From Vicia villosa (lineage: Eukaryota > Streptophyta > Magnoliopsida > Fabales > Fabaceae): a DNA stretch of 64,000 bases. This document shows positions 1 to 10,130 of the stretch, in pieces; the first letter of the stretch is position 1, and each line of letters starts with the position of its first letter. Location of the stretch: the NCBI RefSeq assembly GCF_029867415.1, contig NC_081181.1, forward strand, positions 119,475,888-119,539,887. Reading direction: 5' to 3'. The notes beneath the pieces were generated by a model. The model had not been told where the DNA came from, did not search any database, and saw only the letters and a list, made by a program, of their open reading frames with translations. Both the position numbers and the translations under genes were made by a program.

Positions 1-952
1 TATATAATTTTAATTATTCTAATATTTATTTAATTACATTTTTAATATTTATTTATATAATAATAATTCCAAATTATTTTTGATATGTGATTATAAATAT
101 TCAATTTCCAATTTATTGTTCGTTCCGACTAAATCAATTAATCGCGATGGGCAATAATCGATTTTATTTAAAATACTTGTTTAATTAAAATAATAAGTTT
201 TATTTGGCTAAAGGGTTTCAACCATTTTCATTGGTTGCGATGATTAGCCTATTTCCCTTATTCTAATTCATTATCATTTTTAATCGAATCAATCGATTAC
301 GAAGGGTAATGATACAAATTAAATCATTTAAATTTCTAAAAAACACTTTCATTCGTTATTGGTGATAATTGAATCAATCAATTAAAATTGGTAACGATAC
401 AACTACTAATCTTTTAACTATGGTGATCGAATCTATTGATCATCGCGGTTAATAGTACATACTAAAATCAGGGTTGTACGCCCAAATCCTAAAACACTTC
501 CCAAATCTAAAACATTCCAAACACTTCAAATCAAACTACGGATTTTCATCCTTATTCAAAACTACGATAGGCCATTCAAAAAGCCTTCAAACCATCTCAA
601 ATCAAATTCTAATCCTAAGGGCGTACAACCCTTCCCCAAACTAAGTTGACTCTGATTCTCCCTAAGGAGATACGTAGGCACTTGGCAACAAGGCGAGTCC
701 CCTTCCTCTAAATTCTAATCATGTCAATATAATTAGCCTTATTATTACTCTCTGTCACCTTTCTTTATAAACCTTGTCATGAACCTTTATCTTTGAAATG
801 TTAGCCTTTAGGAAAGGGTTGAGGGTGCCTAACACCTTCCCTCGACCTGAATATAGTATCTTACCGTGACCTCTTAAGTGCGTAGGTTTCCTATTCGCCT
901 TGGTAGAATAGGTGGCGACTCTAAACATTAAATTTTTAGGCACGTTGCTACA
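1..952 (+). mobile_element. LTR 3' part, plus-oriented Tat/Ogre-like
   Basis: AT-rich sequence with no coding potential. Its last 150 bases have the arrangement seen at the 3' ends of most other Ogre LTRs here: a stem-loop around a TGCCTAACACCTT loop (817-847), then TGGCGACTCT (913-922), then a CA end at 951-952. Directly after 952 the sequence resumes inside the RNase H region of element A on the minus strand, with no primer binding site. This is therefore a 3' LTR or solo LTR inserted into A; its start lies outside the window. The family differs clearly from the other LTRs. Confidence 0.65.
817..847 (+). other. R/U5 stem-loop
   Basis: The stem 817-825 (GGTTGAGGG) pairs with 839-847 (CCCTCGACC), one pair being G.U, around a 13-nt loop. 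The same loop sits on different stem sequences in the other LTR families of the window. Confidence 0.6.
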
Positions 953-1325
953 CCTTGATCGCTTTCTGTGTTATGCATTGAATGTCGTATTCTGTTAGTA
1001 TCATTTTCCATCTTGCTATTCGTCCAAAGAGAGCGGTTTTCTCAAACACATACTTGATAGGATCCATTCTAGAGATCAATAAAGTGGTATGGTTCAACAT
1101 ATACTATCTCAGTCGGCGAGCAGCCCATGCCAAAGCACAACAAGTTTTCTCGAGCAGTGAGTATCTCGTTTCACAGTCGGTAAACGTTTTTCTAAGGTAG
1201 TATATTGCATGCTCTTTTCGACCAGACTCGCCGTGTTGCCCCAGTACACACCCCATTGAGTTCTCCAATACTGTTAAGCACATAATTAGAGGTCTTCCTT
1301 CAACGGGTGGTACCATAATCGGAGG
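953..1325 (-). pseudogene. RNase H region of element A, broken
   Basis: Continues the RT reading frame after a single stop at about 1328. The frame 1316-1104 reads as the RT-linked RNase H of Tat elements (VEGRPLIM, KEHAIYYL, CCALAWAARRLR), hits a TAG where element C has Gln, and continues through DPIKYVFEK and GRIARW before being cut at 953 by the plus-oriented LTR. Element C (52365-55838) gives the intact counterpart. Nothing suggests this part is functional. Confidence 0.75.
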
Positions 1326-2550
1326 TTATTGAAGATACTTCTTGATTTTGTCAAAAGCTTCTTGGCATTGGTCATTCCATTTCACTGCTTGATCTTTCCT
1401 CAGTAACTTGAAGATCGGCTCACAAGTAGCGGTCAGATGGGAAATAAACCTGGCAATGTAATTCAAACGTCCCAAGAATCCTCTAACCTCTTTCTCATTC
1501 CGTGGAACCGACATCTCTTGTATGGATTTCACTTTTGCAGGGTCGACTTCAATACCTTTACTGCTAACAACGAACCCTAGTAGCTTACTAGACCTCACAC
1601 CAAAAGTACACTTGTTCGGATTCAGTCTCAACTTATATTTCTTCAACCTATCAAACAAATTCTGCAGGTGGACCAGATGTTCTTCTTCAGTGTTAGACTT
1701 TGCAATCGTATCATCAACATAGACCTCTATCTCTTTGTGAATCATATCATGGAACAGAGCTATCATTGCGCACTGATACATTGCCCCTGCGTTCTTCAAC
1801 CCAAACGGCGTGACTTTGTAACAGAAGGTTCCCCAGGGAGTAGTGAAAGTTGTTTTTTCCATACCTTCGGGTGCCATCCTAATCTGGTTATAACCTGAGA
1901 AACCATCCATGAAATAAAACACTTTGCATTGTGCGGTGTTGTCAACTAGGATATCAATATGTGGTAGGGGAAAATCATCCTTGGGACTCGCTCGATTCAA
2001 ATCTCTGTAGTCTACACACATTCTGACCTTTCCATCTTTCTTAGGTACCAGGACTATATTAGCGATCCATGGTGGATAGCTCACTACCTTCAGGAAACCG
2101 GCATTGAATTGTTTCTCAACCTCTTCTTTGATCTTCTGAGCCATGTCAGGTCTGCTTCTTCGTAACTTCTGCTTAACCGAAGGATTGTTTTCTTTGATAG
2201 GTAGACGGTGAACCACAATGTCTGTATCGAGCCCAGGCATGTCTTCGTAAGACCAAGCGAATATCTCAACATTGTCTCGTAGCATTTGGATCAATCTTTG
2301 TTTGACACCATCCTCTAGTTCATCCCCTATCTTGGTTTCTTTCTTTTCTTCGTCGGTGCCTATATTCACAACCTCAATTGGCTCTTCGTGCGGCTGTATA
2401 GTTTTTTCTTCTTGCTCTAGCAATCTGGTAAGCTCTCTAGGCACTTCACAATCTTCCTCACCTTCATCCTCAGCTTGGTAGATCGGATTTTCAAAGTCAT
2501 ATTTAGCAATAGCAGAGTCGTTATCAATGGGATCCAGAGTGGATATGGAT
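1326..2550 (-). pseudogene. pol: Reverse transcriptase of element A
   Basis: Open for about 408 codons after the inferred 3' splice site at 2551. Visible RT signatures are PGLDTDIVVHRLP, the VPKKDGKVRMCVDYRDLN block, FMDGFSGYNQI with the first catalytic Asp, PFGLKNAGAMYQ and the YVDD catalytic box (EVYVDDTIAKS), followed by the LGFVVSSKGIEVDP thumb region. This is the Ty3/gypsy RT that copies element RNA in cytoplasmic particles. The frame stops at TAA (1326-1328) just before RNase H, where element C continues, so the polyprotein is truncated. The ATG at 2561 lies within the intron end and is probably not the real start. Confidence 0.8.
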
Positions 2551-2810
2551 CTGCAGTGCATTATGTGGGTGTGTGTAAGAACACATAGCTATAGAAAAGT
2601 AAAGAAAAATAAAAAAGCAAACACACAATTCGAATACAAAACGTCCAATGCTTTTATTGAATGAAAATATGCTTATGAAATGACAAGACCTAACAAATGG
2701 ACCGTTGTGCCTCGGACAAGACACACGGCTTTAAAGTTTATTGTTTATTGAAGTAAAGAAAATAAGACTGAGAAACATAAAAACAAAACAAAACTAGAAA
2801 TGGCAATTAC
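2551..2810 (-). other. Putative Ogre PRO-RT intron, element A
   Basis: On the minus strand the protease-side frame ends at a TAA that overlaps GTAATT (from 2810). The RT frame opens directly after CACTGCAG (ending 2551). The 260-nt interval is AT-rich and noncoding. Element C has the same layout at 56194-55831: GTAAT start, GTGCAG end and an accidental ATG a few bases before the acceptor. A spliced intron at this place is an established property of Ogre. No transcript evidence is available here. Confidence 0.6.
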
Positions 2811-3104
2811 TGCTGACTATAGGAGATAGAGACAATATCTTCAGTGTTCCAGTTGTCCAGCCCTTCGTCAGGTGTAGGAAAGATCCACTTGTCCAGGCTG
2901 CAATCATCTTCATCTTCTCCTATGGCGTTGACCCCTTTGCTGATGAAACGATACTTCAAACCTTCTGGGCGAGAGTGTTGTTCTTCATTCTGATCTTTAG
3001 CAGTGCAGCCTAAACCCCATTTGTTGGATTTGTAAGGAATATTAGGGAGCTGTCCCCAGATAGTACAACCACCTTCTTCAACCACAGCCCTAGCATCTTT
3101 TTCG
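2811..3104 (-). pseudogene. Post-protease segment with G-patch-like motif
   Basis: Minus-strand frame following the protease after a frameshift near 3100: the upstream frame ends in SRKRC-stop while the alternative frame reads LLEKDARAVVEEGG. It contains GQLPNIPYKSNKWGLGC, a glycine/aromatic pattern like the G-patch often found next to retroviral-type proteases, then an acidic stretch up to the intron donor. It would be the C-terminal part of gag-pro. Its molecular role is not known to me. Confidence 0.55.
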
Positions 3105-4859
3105 AGAAGCCATTGTAGGAGGAATTATGGTGACTTTAGGAGCAGTGTAGGCAGGTTTAGCCTCAGGGGCCACTTGAGGGACCAATTCAAACGCTTGTCG
3201 GGGAGATTCAAAGACTTCTCCAGTAAACTCAACATACTTGGTTGCATCTATAAAGCTTACCACGTATTCTTCTTCACCATACACAGTGACGATCTTGCCT
3301 TTCTCCGGGTATTTCAGTTTTTGATGCAGAGTCGAAGTCACAGCATTTGCCCCATGTATCCAAGGGCGTCCAAGTAGACAAGAATAAACGGGGTGAATTT
3401 CCATCACATAGAACACAGTGTTGAAAGTCTGAGAACCTACTATGATTGGGAGCTCCACTTCACCATATACTGTACTCATTGAACCATCGAAAGCTTTCAC
3501 TATCACATCACTGGAATTCAGCACGAGTCCTTCAGGGTTGAGTTTGTCCAATACCATCTTGGGAAGAACATTCAGAGACGAACCATTGTTAACTAGTACG
3601 TGGGCCAGAGTGGTGCCCCCACATTTAATGGAGATGTGCAGAGCCTTGTTATGATTCTTTCCACTAGGACTCAGATCAGCATCAGAAAACCCAAGGTAAT
3701 TGTCTGTTGTCAGATTTGCAATACAATTCTCAAGTTGAGTGACAGAAATTTCTTGTGGCACATGGGCAGCCTCTAGAAACTTCATCATAGCTTTGGCGTG
3801 AGTCTTGGAGCAGCTTAGGAGTGATAACATAGAGATCTTGGAAGGAGTGTGCCCCATCTGTTCAACAATGTCATAATCACTCTTACGGATGATCTTCAAG
3901 AACTCATTTGTTTCTTCAGGAGATGGACTTTCAGCAGCAATCTCAGCTGGTGTCTGGATGGGTTCATGCAACGGTCTTTTGCCTCGAGTATCAGCATTTT
4001 GATTAGGAATAGGGGTACTAGCAGGTGCAGCAGTGTTTGGAGAGATTTCTAGAGAAAACACTCTTCCGCTTCTTGTTACTTTACTAGTTCCGACAATGTT
4101 ACCTACATCAGGATTAGCGTCTTCAACAACCTTATCAGTTACAAGCTCTTGTTTCACTCCCTGAATATAGACCTCGGCACCATAGTTCCAAGGGATAGCC
4201 TTGTCAGAAGAATATGGAATTGGACCAGGCTCAGTAATGATCATAGGAGCTACACGGGGTTCAGCAGAAATCTTGAGTGGAGCCTTAGTTGGGATCTTCA
4301 GTGGAACTTTGGAAATTACTGATATGTCTTCAATCTTCAAGCCATGGGAGAAACCTTCGCACAAGTTCTCTATAGAAGGAATCTTTTCGAACCTGATAGT
4401 ACGACGATCCATCCAGCCTTGAATTCCCCTTTTCAGATTCTCACAACCATTGGGCGGGGATGCACAATAATAACAGCTTGGGTCGCACCCCGGAAATAAA
4501 TCGGCTTGTAGAAGCTTTCTCTTGATATCCGGGAGGGGAGTTGACAGATCTCTCACATCATAGACATGGACCGTGTCCATGATAACTTTAACAGTTTTGT
4601 CGTGTTTTGGCATAGGAGCAATGATGACATTAGGGGTTTCTGGAGCGTCGAACTCGATTTCACCAGCTTTTATCATGTCTTGGACTTTATTTCTCAGGGC
4701 CCAACAATTGTCTGCATGGTGCCCAGGAGCATTGGAATGATACGCACATGTGGCTTTAGGATCATAAGTCGGATTCGCAGTGTTCACAATCTTCAGAGGA
4801 TCCTTCGTGGTGATCAAGCTAGCCTTCAGTAGATGTTGCAGGACTTGAGACAAAGGCAT
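3090..4859 (-). pseudogene. Gag C-terminus and aspartic protease, element A
   Basis: Open 589-codon frame starting at MPLSQVLQHLL. Near residue 38 is a zinc-knuckle-like CX2HX5HX4C motif (CAYHSNAPGHHADNC), which replaces the usual second Cys by His. Around residue 430 is the retroviral aspartic protease core: HVLVNNGSSLNVLP, later VFYVMEIHPVYSCLLGRPWI. The catalytic triplet in this lineage normally starts with Asp; here it is Asn (codon AAC instead of GAC), so the protease is predicted inactive. The upstream gag half is separated from it by stop codons. A frameshift near 3100 ends the frame. Confidence 0.8.
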
Positions 4860-5992
4860 GTTGATCGGGGTAAACTATCTTCTAGGTTTGTCTGTTCTGC
4901 GTTGATACCCTTGTTTGGGAGCCTATTGAGGTGTTGGTGCAGAGGTTAGGACGGCCCCTACAGATTGATTCTGATCATTCTTATTATGATCCTTCTGACT
5001 GTGCACAACATCAGATTCATTCTTTTCATGATATGGCTTCTTTGTAGTACCAGAGGTAGCGCCTACCTGAATCTTCCCACTTCGAATACCACTCTCAACA
5101 CGTTCTCCAGTCAATATGAGCTCCGTAAAACTAGAGGATGAACTACCCAATAGGTGACTATAGAACGGACCAGTCAGCGTACCTATGAACATGTCAACCA
5201 ACTCTCTATCAGCCAAAGGGGGTGGAACTCTTCCGGCCAAGTCTCTCCACTTATGAGCATACTCCTTGAAACTCTCTTTCGGACCCATAGCCATGCTTTG
5301 CAATTGAGTACGTGTAGGTGCGAGATTAGCATTTTATTGGTATTGCTTATAGAAAGCAACAACTAAGTCTTCCCATGTATGAATATGGCGCTATCCAGTT
5401 GATAGTACCATTCGAGTTGGGTTCCAGATAAGCTTTCTTGGAAAAAGTGGATCCACAACATTTTGTCAGTAGTGTGAGGCTGAATCTTCCTCACATAGGA
5501 TTTCAGATGCATCTTGGGACAAGAGACTCCGTCATACTTAGCGAAAGTCGGGGTCTTGAACTTTGGAGGGATAACGACTCCAGAGATGAGCCCTAATTCC
5601 TCAAAATCCATCCCAGGTACCTTCTGGATTTCCATGGCCTTCATACGTTCTTCCAATTGCTTGTACCTCTCTTCAGGATATTCCTCCTCATAATAGTAGT
5701 CTCCTTCTTCATCATCTTGCTTAGCAGAAGCGGCGTTACTCTTTGCATCAGTCTTGATGCTAGCATCATCATCTTCTTCTTCATTGTCTTTGGGAATTTC
5801 TGCTTCTTTGACCTTTTTGAGAGGGCCCTTGAATCTTCTTCCCATGTTGAGGATGCTTACTGGTTTCCTTGTCTTCTTCTCCTTCTTAGTTAGAAGGGAT
5901 TTCAGCTCATCTTACCCCTTGGACAAGTTCAGGATCAAAGCTTGGAACTCAGCATTTTGAGCCTAGAGATTCTTGACAGATTGTTCGAGATC
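4860..5992 (-). pseudogene. gag: gag N-terminal and capsid part, element A
   Basis: Starts at the ATG ending at 5992 (MDLEQSVKNL). Two in-frame stops interrupt the first 40 codons (TAG after KNL, TAA after LSKG). The frame then stays open through an acidic low-complexity stretch and the capsid-type domain (GVVIPPKFKTPTFAKYDG, LRSYV-like, FFQESLSGTQLEWYYQLD). A frameshift near 5385 moves the rest (QSMAMGPKESFKEYAHKWRDLA, GTLTGPFYSHLLGS) to another frame, and further stops lie at about 5330, 4923 and 4877. Gag forms the virus-like particle; this copy cannot encode one protein. Confidence 0.8.
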
Positions 5993-6238
5993 CATTTCCT
6001 TACTGAAATAAACAGCGGAAAAATGAGAGACCTGCTTATAAAATCCTGTGATGTAATGTTTATGAATGATATGTTTATGCTTATGCAATGTTTCCAAGGA
6101 ATTAAAGGATTTTTAACACATATTAAAATAAAAGTAAAAATATTAATTCTCTTGTAAAAATATAGTGCTATGAAATTAATAGTTACATCAAAAAGTGCTG
6201 AAAATATAAAATAAAATATAACATAAAAACAATAGAAA

Positions 6239-7699
6239 TCAGTTTTCGCGTCGGCGCTTTCTCTTTAAACTTATGATCTCTTCTTTGTGAGCTTTAATCA
6301 TCTTGTTTCTTTCTTGGAGGAGTCTATCAATCTCTTGTTCCCATGATTGTATCTGATCTGGAGAGACGAAATCCTCAATCTTCCATTTACGGGAGAAATA
6401 GTCAAGCATACTATCACGCTCTTTAGCATCAGCCACTAACACTGCTTTTTCAGCCTCAACCTCACGTAAGCGCTTTTCAAGATCAGCATTTTCTCTTCTT
6501 AAAGAAGCAATAGTAGCAGCAAGGTCTTCATTTGGAGCGGGAACATAAGGCTCCAAAACCACAGGAATGGCCGGAGGGGTAACCCTTGGCACAACAGGGA
6601 TATCATATGGATATGGTATACCATACTCAACAACTCGATCATAAATCCACCTAAAATAAAGATCTGAAGGGATGTAGTTCCTTGGTCCCAATTCTCTCGT
6701 ACCTTCTTTCTTGACCTTGGACCAAGCTCTAATGAACAACTTCTTCCTCCCGGTTGTATCTGAATCGTAATCAAATTTCTCCGTACTAAGGTATATGGAG
6801 CGAGGTTTGTCTTTCAAAGCGAAACCAAACTGATGTCGAGCTAATATGGGATTATAAGTTATTCCTCCTCGGGTACCAAGAAGAGGTACATTTTGGAAAT
6901 CTCCGCAACTATCAAACAAATGGGTTCCGTCAAACTCTTTTTGGTTCCAAACGATATCATCGTACGAAAGCCTCATGACTCTTTGAACCCAAGTCCAACC
7001 TTCTTCGTTCTTTATTACGGAACGGGGTAAGTGAGAAATAAACCACTTATGTAGAAGAGGTGCACATCCAAGAACGCAACCTTTTCCTTTAGATGACCGA
7101 TGGTGGATAGAATGCAACAAGTCACCCGATAAGGTAGGAACGGGATTATTGCTGATGAAGATCTTGATGGCTATCACGTCAACAATTTTATCGTAACGAG
7201 GGAATAAGACTTGCCCATAGATCAGGAAAGCGAGGACTTTTTCAAGAGCGTCCATACTTGCAGCATTAATCAAGATCTCGGCCTGATTATACAAGAAGTC
7301 AATATGCAAACCATTATATTCTCCTTTATTCACCCAAGCCTTTTTTATTTCTGACCGAGGCAAATGCAATGCAGCAGCAACATCTTCCAACTTAGGAATC
7401 TCTTCTTCACCAGTGTAGGGCATCTGATCAAGTACCGGTAATCCTAGTATGGATGAAAATTCCTCCAATGTGGGGACCAGCTGAAAGTCTCTATAAGTAA
7501 AGCAATGAAGGAGGGGATCATAAAACTGGATCATTGTGTTGAGGAGCGTTTCATCCACTTTGGTTCGTACCAGGCTGATTAATCTGTTAAGAGACTCGGA
7601 AAGCACAAAAGCACCAAAAACATTATCACAAAGAATCTTTAGAGATGTAGGCACTCCCTTGAAGCTGAGGCAGAAAGGCTTACGAACTTTGATTTCCAT
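6239..7699 (-). CDS. Ogre ORF1 protein, element A
   Basis: Uninterrupted 486-codon ORF between leader and gag, the position of ORF1 in Ogre. Residues about 15-320 form a globular domain with FYDPLLHCFTYRDFQLVPTL, EFSSILGLPV, HHRSSKGKGCVLGCAPLL and GGITYNPILARHQFGFAL, which I recognise as the DUF7745 type common in legume repeat proteins and distantly like the plant mobile domain. Residues about 395-470 are a charged heptad-rich coiled coil (IASLRRENADLEKRLREVEA), ending in a basic tail. Function is unknown. It is the only undamaged ORF of element A. TTTTGTAGGTC, resembling a 3' splice site, directly precedes the ATG. Confidence 0.8.
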   Translation of the reverse strand: MEIKVRKPFCLSFKGVPTSLKILCDNVFGAFVLSESLNRLISLVRTKVDETLLNTMIQFYDPLLHCFTYRDFQLVPTLEEFSSILGLPVLDQMPYTGEEEIPKLEDVAAALHLPRSEIKKAWVNKGEYNGLHIDFLYNQAEILINAASMDALEKVLAFLIYGQVLFPRYDKIVDVIAIKIFISNNPVPTLSGDLLHSIHHRSSKGKGCVLGCAPLLHKWFISHLPRSVIKNEEGWTWVQRVMRLSYDDIVWNQKEFDGTHLFDSCGDFQNVPLLGTRGGITYNPILARHQFGFALKDKPRSIYLSTEKFDYDSDTTGRKKLFIRAWSKVKKEGTRELGPRNYIPSDLYFRWIYDRVVEYGIPYPYDIPVVPRVTPPAIPVVLEPYVPAPNEDLAATIASLRRENADLEKRLREVEAEKAVLVADAKERDSMLDYFSRKWKIEDFVSPDQIQSWEQEIDRLLQERNKMIKAHKEEIISLKRKRRREN

Positions 7700-8405
7700 G
7701 ACCTACAAAACAAAATATGGTTAACAATCCTTTAACTCTTTGGAATGAGTTAGTCATGATATGTATGAATGATTCATGGATGCATGAGTCACAAGCACAG
7801 ATAAGTCCACATAAATCACAGAATTTCCTTAGGCTCGGCTTGCATGGAGTTTGACTAGGTGAGATACCCTTCCCAAAGGTACTTCTATGGATAAAGAGAT
7901 TTCAGCAACGGGTTCTACCAGTGACCCAGAATTGTCATCCCCTTCTAAAGCACCCTCAAACATGGTACATGCATACCACGCAATGATACTTTAGGAAGAA
8001 ACCTATCTGAGTTGTAGCATCGGGTCGCGACCATAACTTGGCATGCACCAAGAATAGCCCTCCCACTACGTTCCTAAAAGTTAAGGTGGGTTAAAGGTGA
8101 CTAAAGGTCCTTGAGCTCCGACGCACCCAAAGATACATGCATAAACCTCTCTCATGCAAAAGAGGTACACAATAACCAGTGGAGGCCTAACTCAAGTGAG
8201 AACTTCATATTGACCAATCCCAAGCATGCACAAGGGAGGTCTCCATGACTATGCCGCTCTTATCTTAAGTGTTCTTGAATCCGGGTGTAGGATTCGTCCT
8301 TCATTTTTTTCCCAAAACAGCCCTGAAAAATAAAGCAAGCAAAGCAAACAATAGAAAACATTTAAGTGATCCTAAACTTTTAAGGTAACCCCTCTTTTAT
8401 TTGAA
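7700..8405 (-). other. Untranslated leader of element A
   Basis: Noncoding stretch between primer binding site and ORF1. It shares short blocks with the leaders of B (about 36900-37590) and D (60989-61646), for example the region around GCTTGCATGGAGTTTG. No ORF or repeat of note was seen. Confidence 0.7.
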
Positions 8406-8425
8406 TGTCCCCAGCAGAGTCGCCA
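8406..8425 (-). other. Primer binding site, element A
   Basis: Minus strand TGGCGACTCTGCTGGGGACA, four bases inside the LTR end at 8430. It is complementary to the 3' end of plant tRNA-Arg as I recall it, the primer reported for Ogre. Confidence 0.8.
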
Positions 8426-8429
8426 GTTC

Positions 8430-9129
8430 TGTAATACGGTGGGAGAACTGACTTTTTTGAAATGTTGTGGATAGCAAGAGTCGCCACCGACTTTTATTTT
8501 ATCCAATATATAGAAAGGCTAAAAGAACAGAAAAAAAAACCTTTTTAAAAGACTTTGAGTTCGGGGGGTAGGTTATACAAAGGGAAGGTGTAAGGCACCC
8601 TTTGCATCCATGGTTTTCCATGGGCTCTTAATTGCTTAGTTCACTTTGAAATGTTTGAAAATGTTTATAAATGAAATAAGACTTTAGCTTGTAAGTAAGC
8701 GCAGCCTTTTGAAGGTTTTTTGAGAAAAGAGTAGAAAAGGATTTAAACCAGAGCAAGCAATTAAGAGTTAATTACCTTAATGTAATACGGTGAACTGACT
8801 TTTTTTTGAAATGTCGCGGTAAGCAAGAGTCGCCACCGACTTTTATTTTATCCAATATATAGAAAGGCTAAAAGAACAGAAAAAAAAACCTTTTTAAAAG
8901 ACTTTGAGTTCGGGGGGTAGGTTATACAAAGGGAAGGTGTAAGGCACCCTTTGCATCCATGGTTTTCCATGGGCTCTTAATTGCTTAGTTCACTTTGAAA
9001 TGTTTGAAAATGTTTAGAAATGAAATAAGACTTTAGCTTGTAAGTAAGCGCAGCCTTTTGAAGGTTTTTTGAGAAAAGAGTAGAAAAGGATTTAAACCAG
9101 AGCAAGCAATTAGGAGTTAATTACCTTAA
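8430..9129 (-). repeat. Doubled LTR end (two 350-bp units) of element A
   Basis: Two head-to-tail copies (8430-8780 and 8781-9129), about 98% alike by eye, each beginning TGTAATACGGTG and ending TTAATTACCTTAA. Each holds the last ~350 bases of an Ogre LTR, including stem-loop and TGGCGACTCT motif. The LTR continues at 41610 after element B. A third, less similar unit starting at 9130 is the end of B's own LTR. Confidence 0.8.
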
Positions 9130-9365
9130 TGTAATACGGTGAACTGACTTTTTTTTGAAATGTCGCGGTAAGCAAGAGTCGCCACCGACTTTTATTTTAT
9201 CCAATTTATAGAAAGGCTAAAAGAACAGAAAAACCCTTTTGAAAAGACTTTGAGTTCGGGGGGTAGGTTATACAAAGGGAAGGTTTAAGGCACCCTTTGT
9301 ATCCATGGTTATTCATGGGCTCTTAATTGCTTAGCTCACTTTTAAATCGTTTGAAATGTTTGAAG

Positions 9366-9880
9366 CACTACGCCGTACAAGGGCTTTCACAGCGCTTTTT
9401 TTGGCCTTTAACAGCGCTTTAAAGCGCTGCCAAAGCCAGCGCTGGCGTAGGCTACGAAAGCGCTTTTAAAAGCGCTCTGGTAGACCCCCCCTTTAAGAGC
9501 GCTTTCCTGGAAAAAGCGCTCTGGTAGGACCCCCTATAAGAGCGCTTTCCTGGAAAAAGCGCTCTGGTAGACCCCCCTTTAAGAGCGCTTCTTAGTAAAA
9601 GCGCTGGCAAAGACCAGTAAAAAAGCAAAAAAAATTAAAAAATTACGCAGCATACAAAAGCGCTTTTGGAAAAGCGCTCTGGTAGGCCCCCCTATGAGAG
9701 CGCTTTTTCCAGACAAAGCGCTCTCATAGGGGGGCCTACCAGAGCGCTTTTCCCAAAGCGCTTTTGTATGCTGCGTAATTTTTTAGTTTTTTTTGCTTTT
9801 TTACTGGTCTTTGCCAGCGCTTTTACTAAGAAGCGCTCTAGTATGTGGACCTTTAAGAGCGCTTTTTAGAAGCGCTGTAG
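9366..9880. repeat. Left subterminal repeat region of CACTA
   Basis: About 20 copies of the AGCGCTTTT/AAAAGCGCT word in both orientations, interspersed with CTCTGGTAGACCCCCC-like blocks. Includes the foldback at 9582-9839. Confidence 0.85.
9582..9839. repeat. 125-bp-arm foldback inside CACTA end
   Basis: Arms 9582-9706 and 9715-9839 are reverse complements with only a few mismatches, around an 8-base spacer (TTCCAGAC). The transcript of either strand would fold into one long hairpin. Confidence 0.9.
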
Positions 9881-10130
9881 TTGCTAAATGAGGTATTTTT
9901 ATGTGCAGCCTATAATTTAATCCTCCCAGTCGACCTGTAATGTTTTCGACCTGTAATATTTTCGACCTGTAATATATTTTCGACCTGTAATATATTTTCG
10001 ACTATATTATTTCAGCCATCAGTAAGACAATATATATACTAATATATACCATTATAATATCCAAAATTATATATATACATCATTACAAAATTATATATAT
10101 ACATCATTACAAAATCAACAATATTATAGT
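9881..10130. other. AT-rich spacer in CACTA 3' of gene
   Basis: Contains a short tandem repeat of TTTTCGACCTGTAATA (about 9925-10005) and ATATATACATCATTACAAAA repeated at 10065-10113. No coding potential. Confidence 0.6.

Larger units (their letters stand above)
953..8780 (-). mobile_element. Ogre/Tat element A (degenerate)
   Basis: Minus-strand Ty3/gypsy element in the order LTR end (8430-8780), primer binding site (8406-8425), leader, ORF1 (7699-6239), gag (5992 to about 4860), gag tail and protease (4859-3090), intron (2810-2551), RT (2550-1326), RNase H (to 953). ORF1 upstream of gag and an intron before RT are hallmarks of Ogre. It is cut at 953 by another LTR, so second RNase H, integrase and 3' LTR are not in the window. 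Several stops and at least two frameshifts show it is dead. Its LTR is split by element B at 9129/9130 and continues at 41610-42129. Confidence 0.85.
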
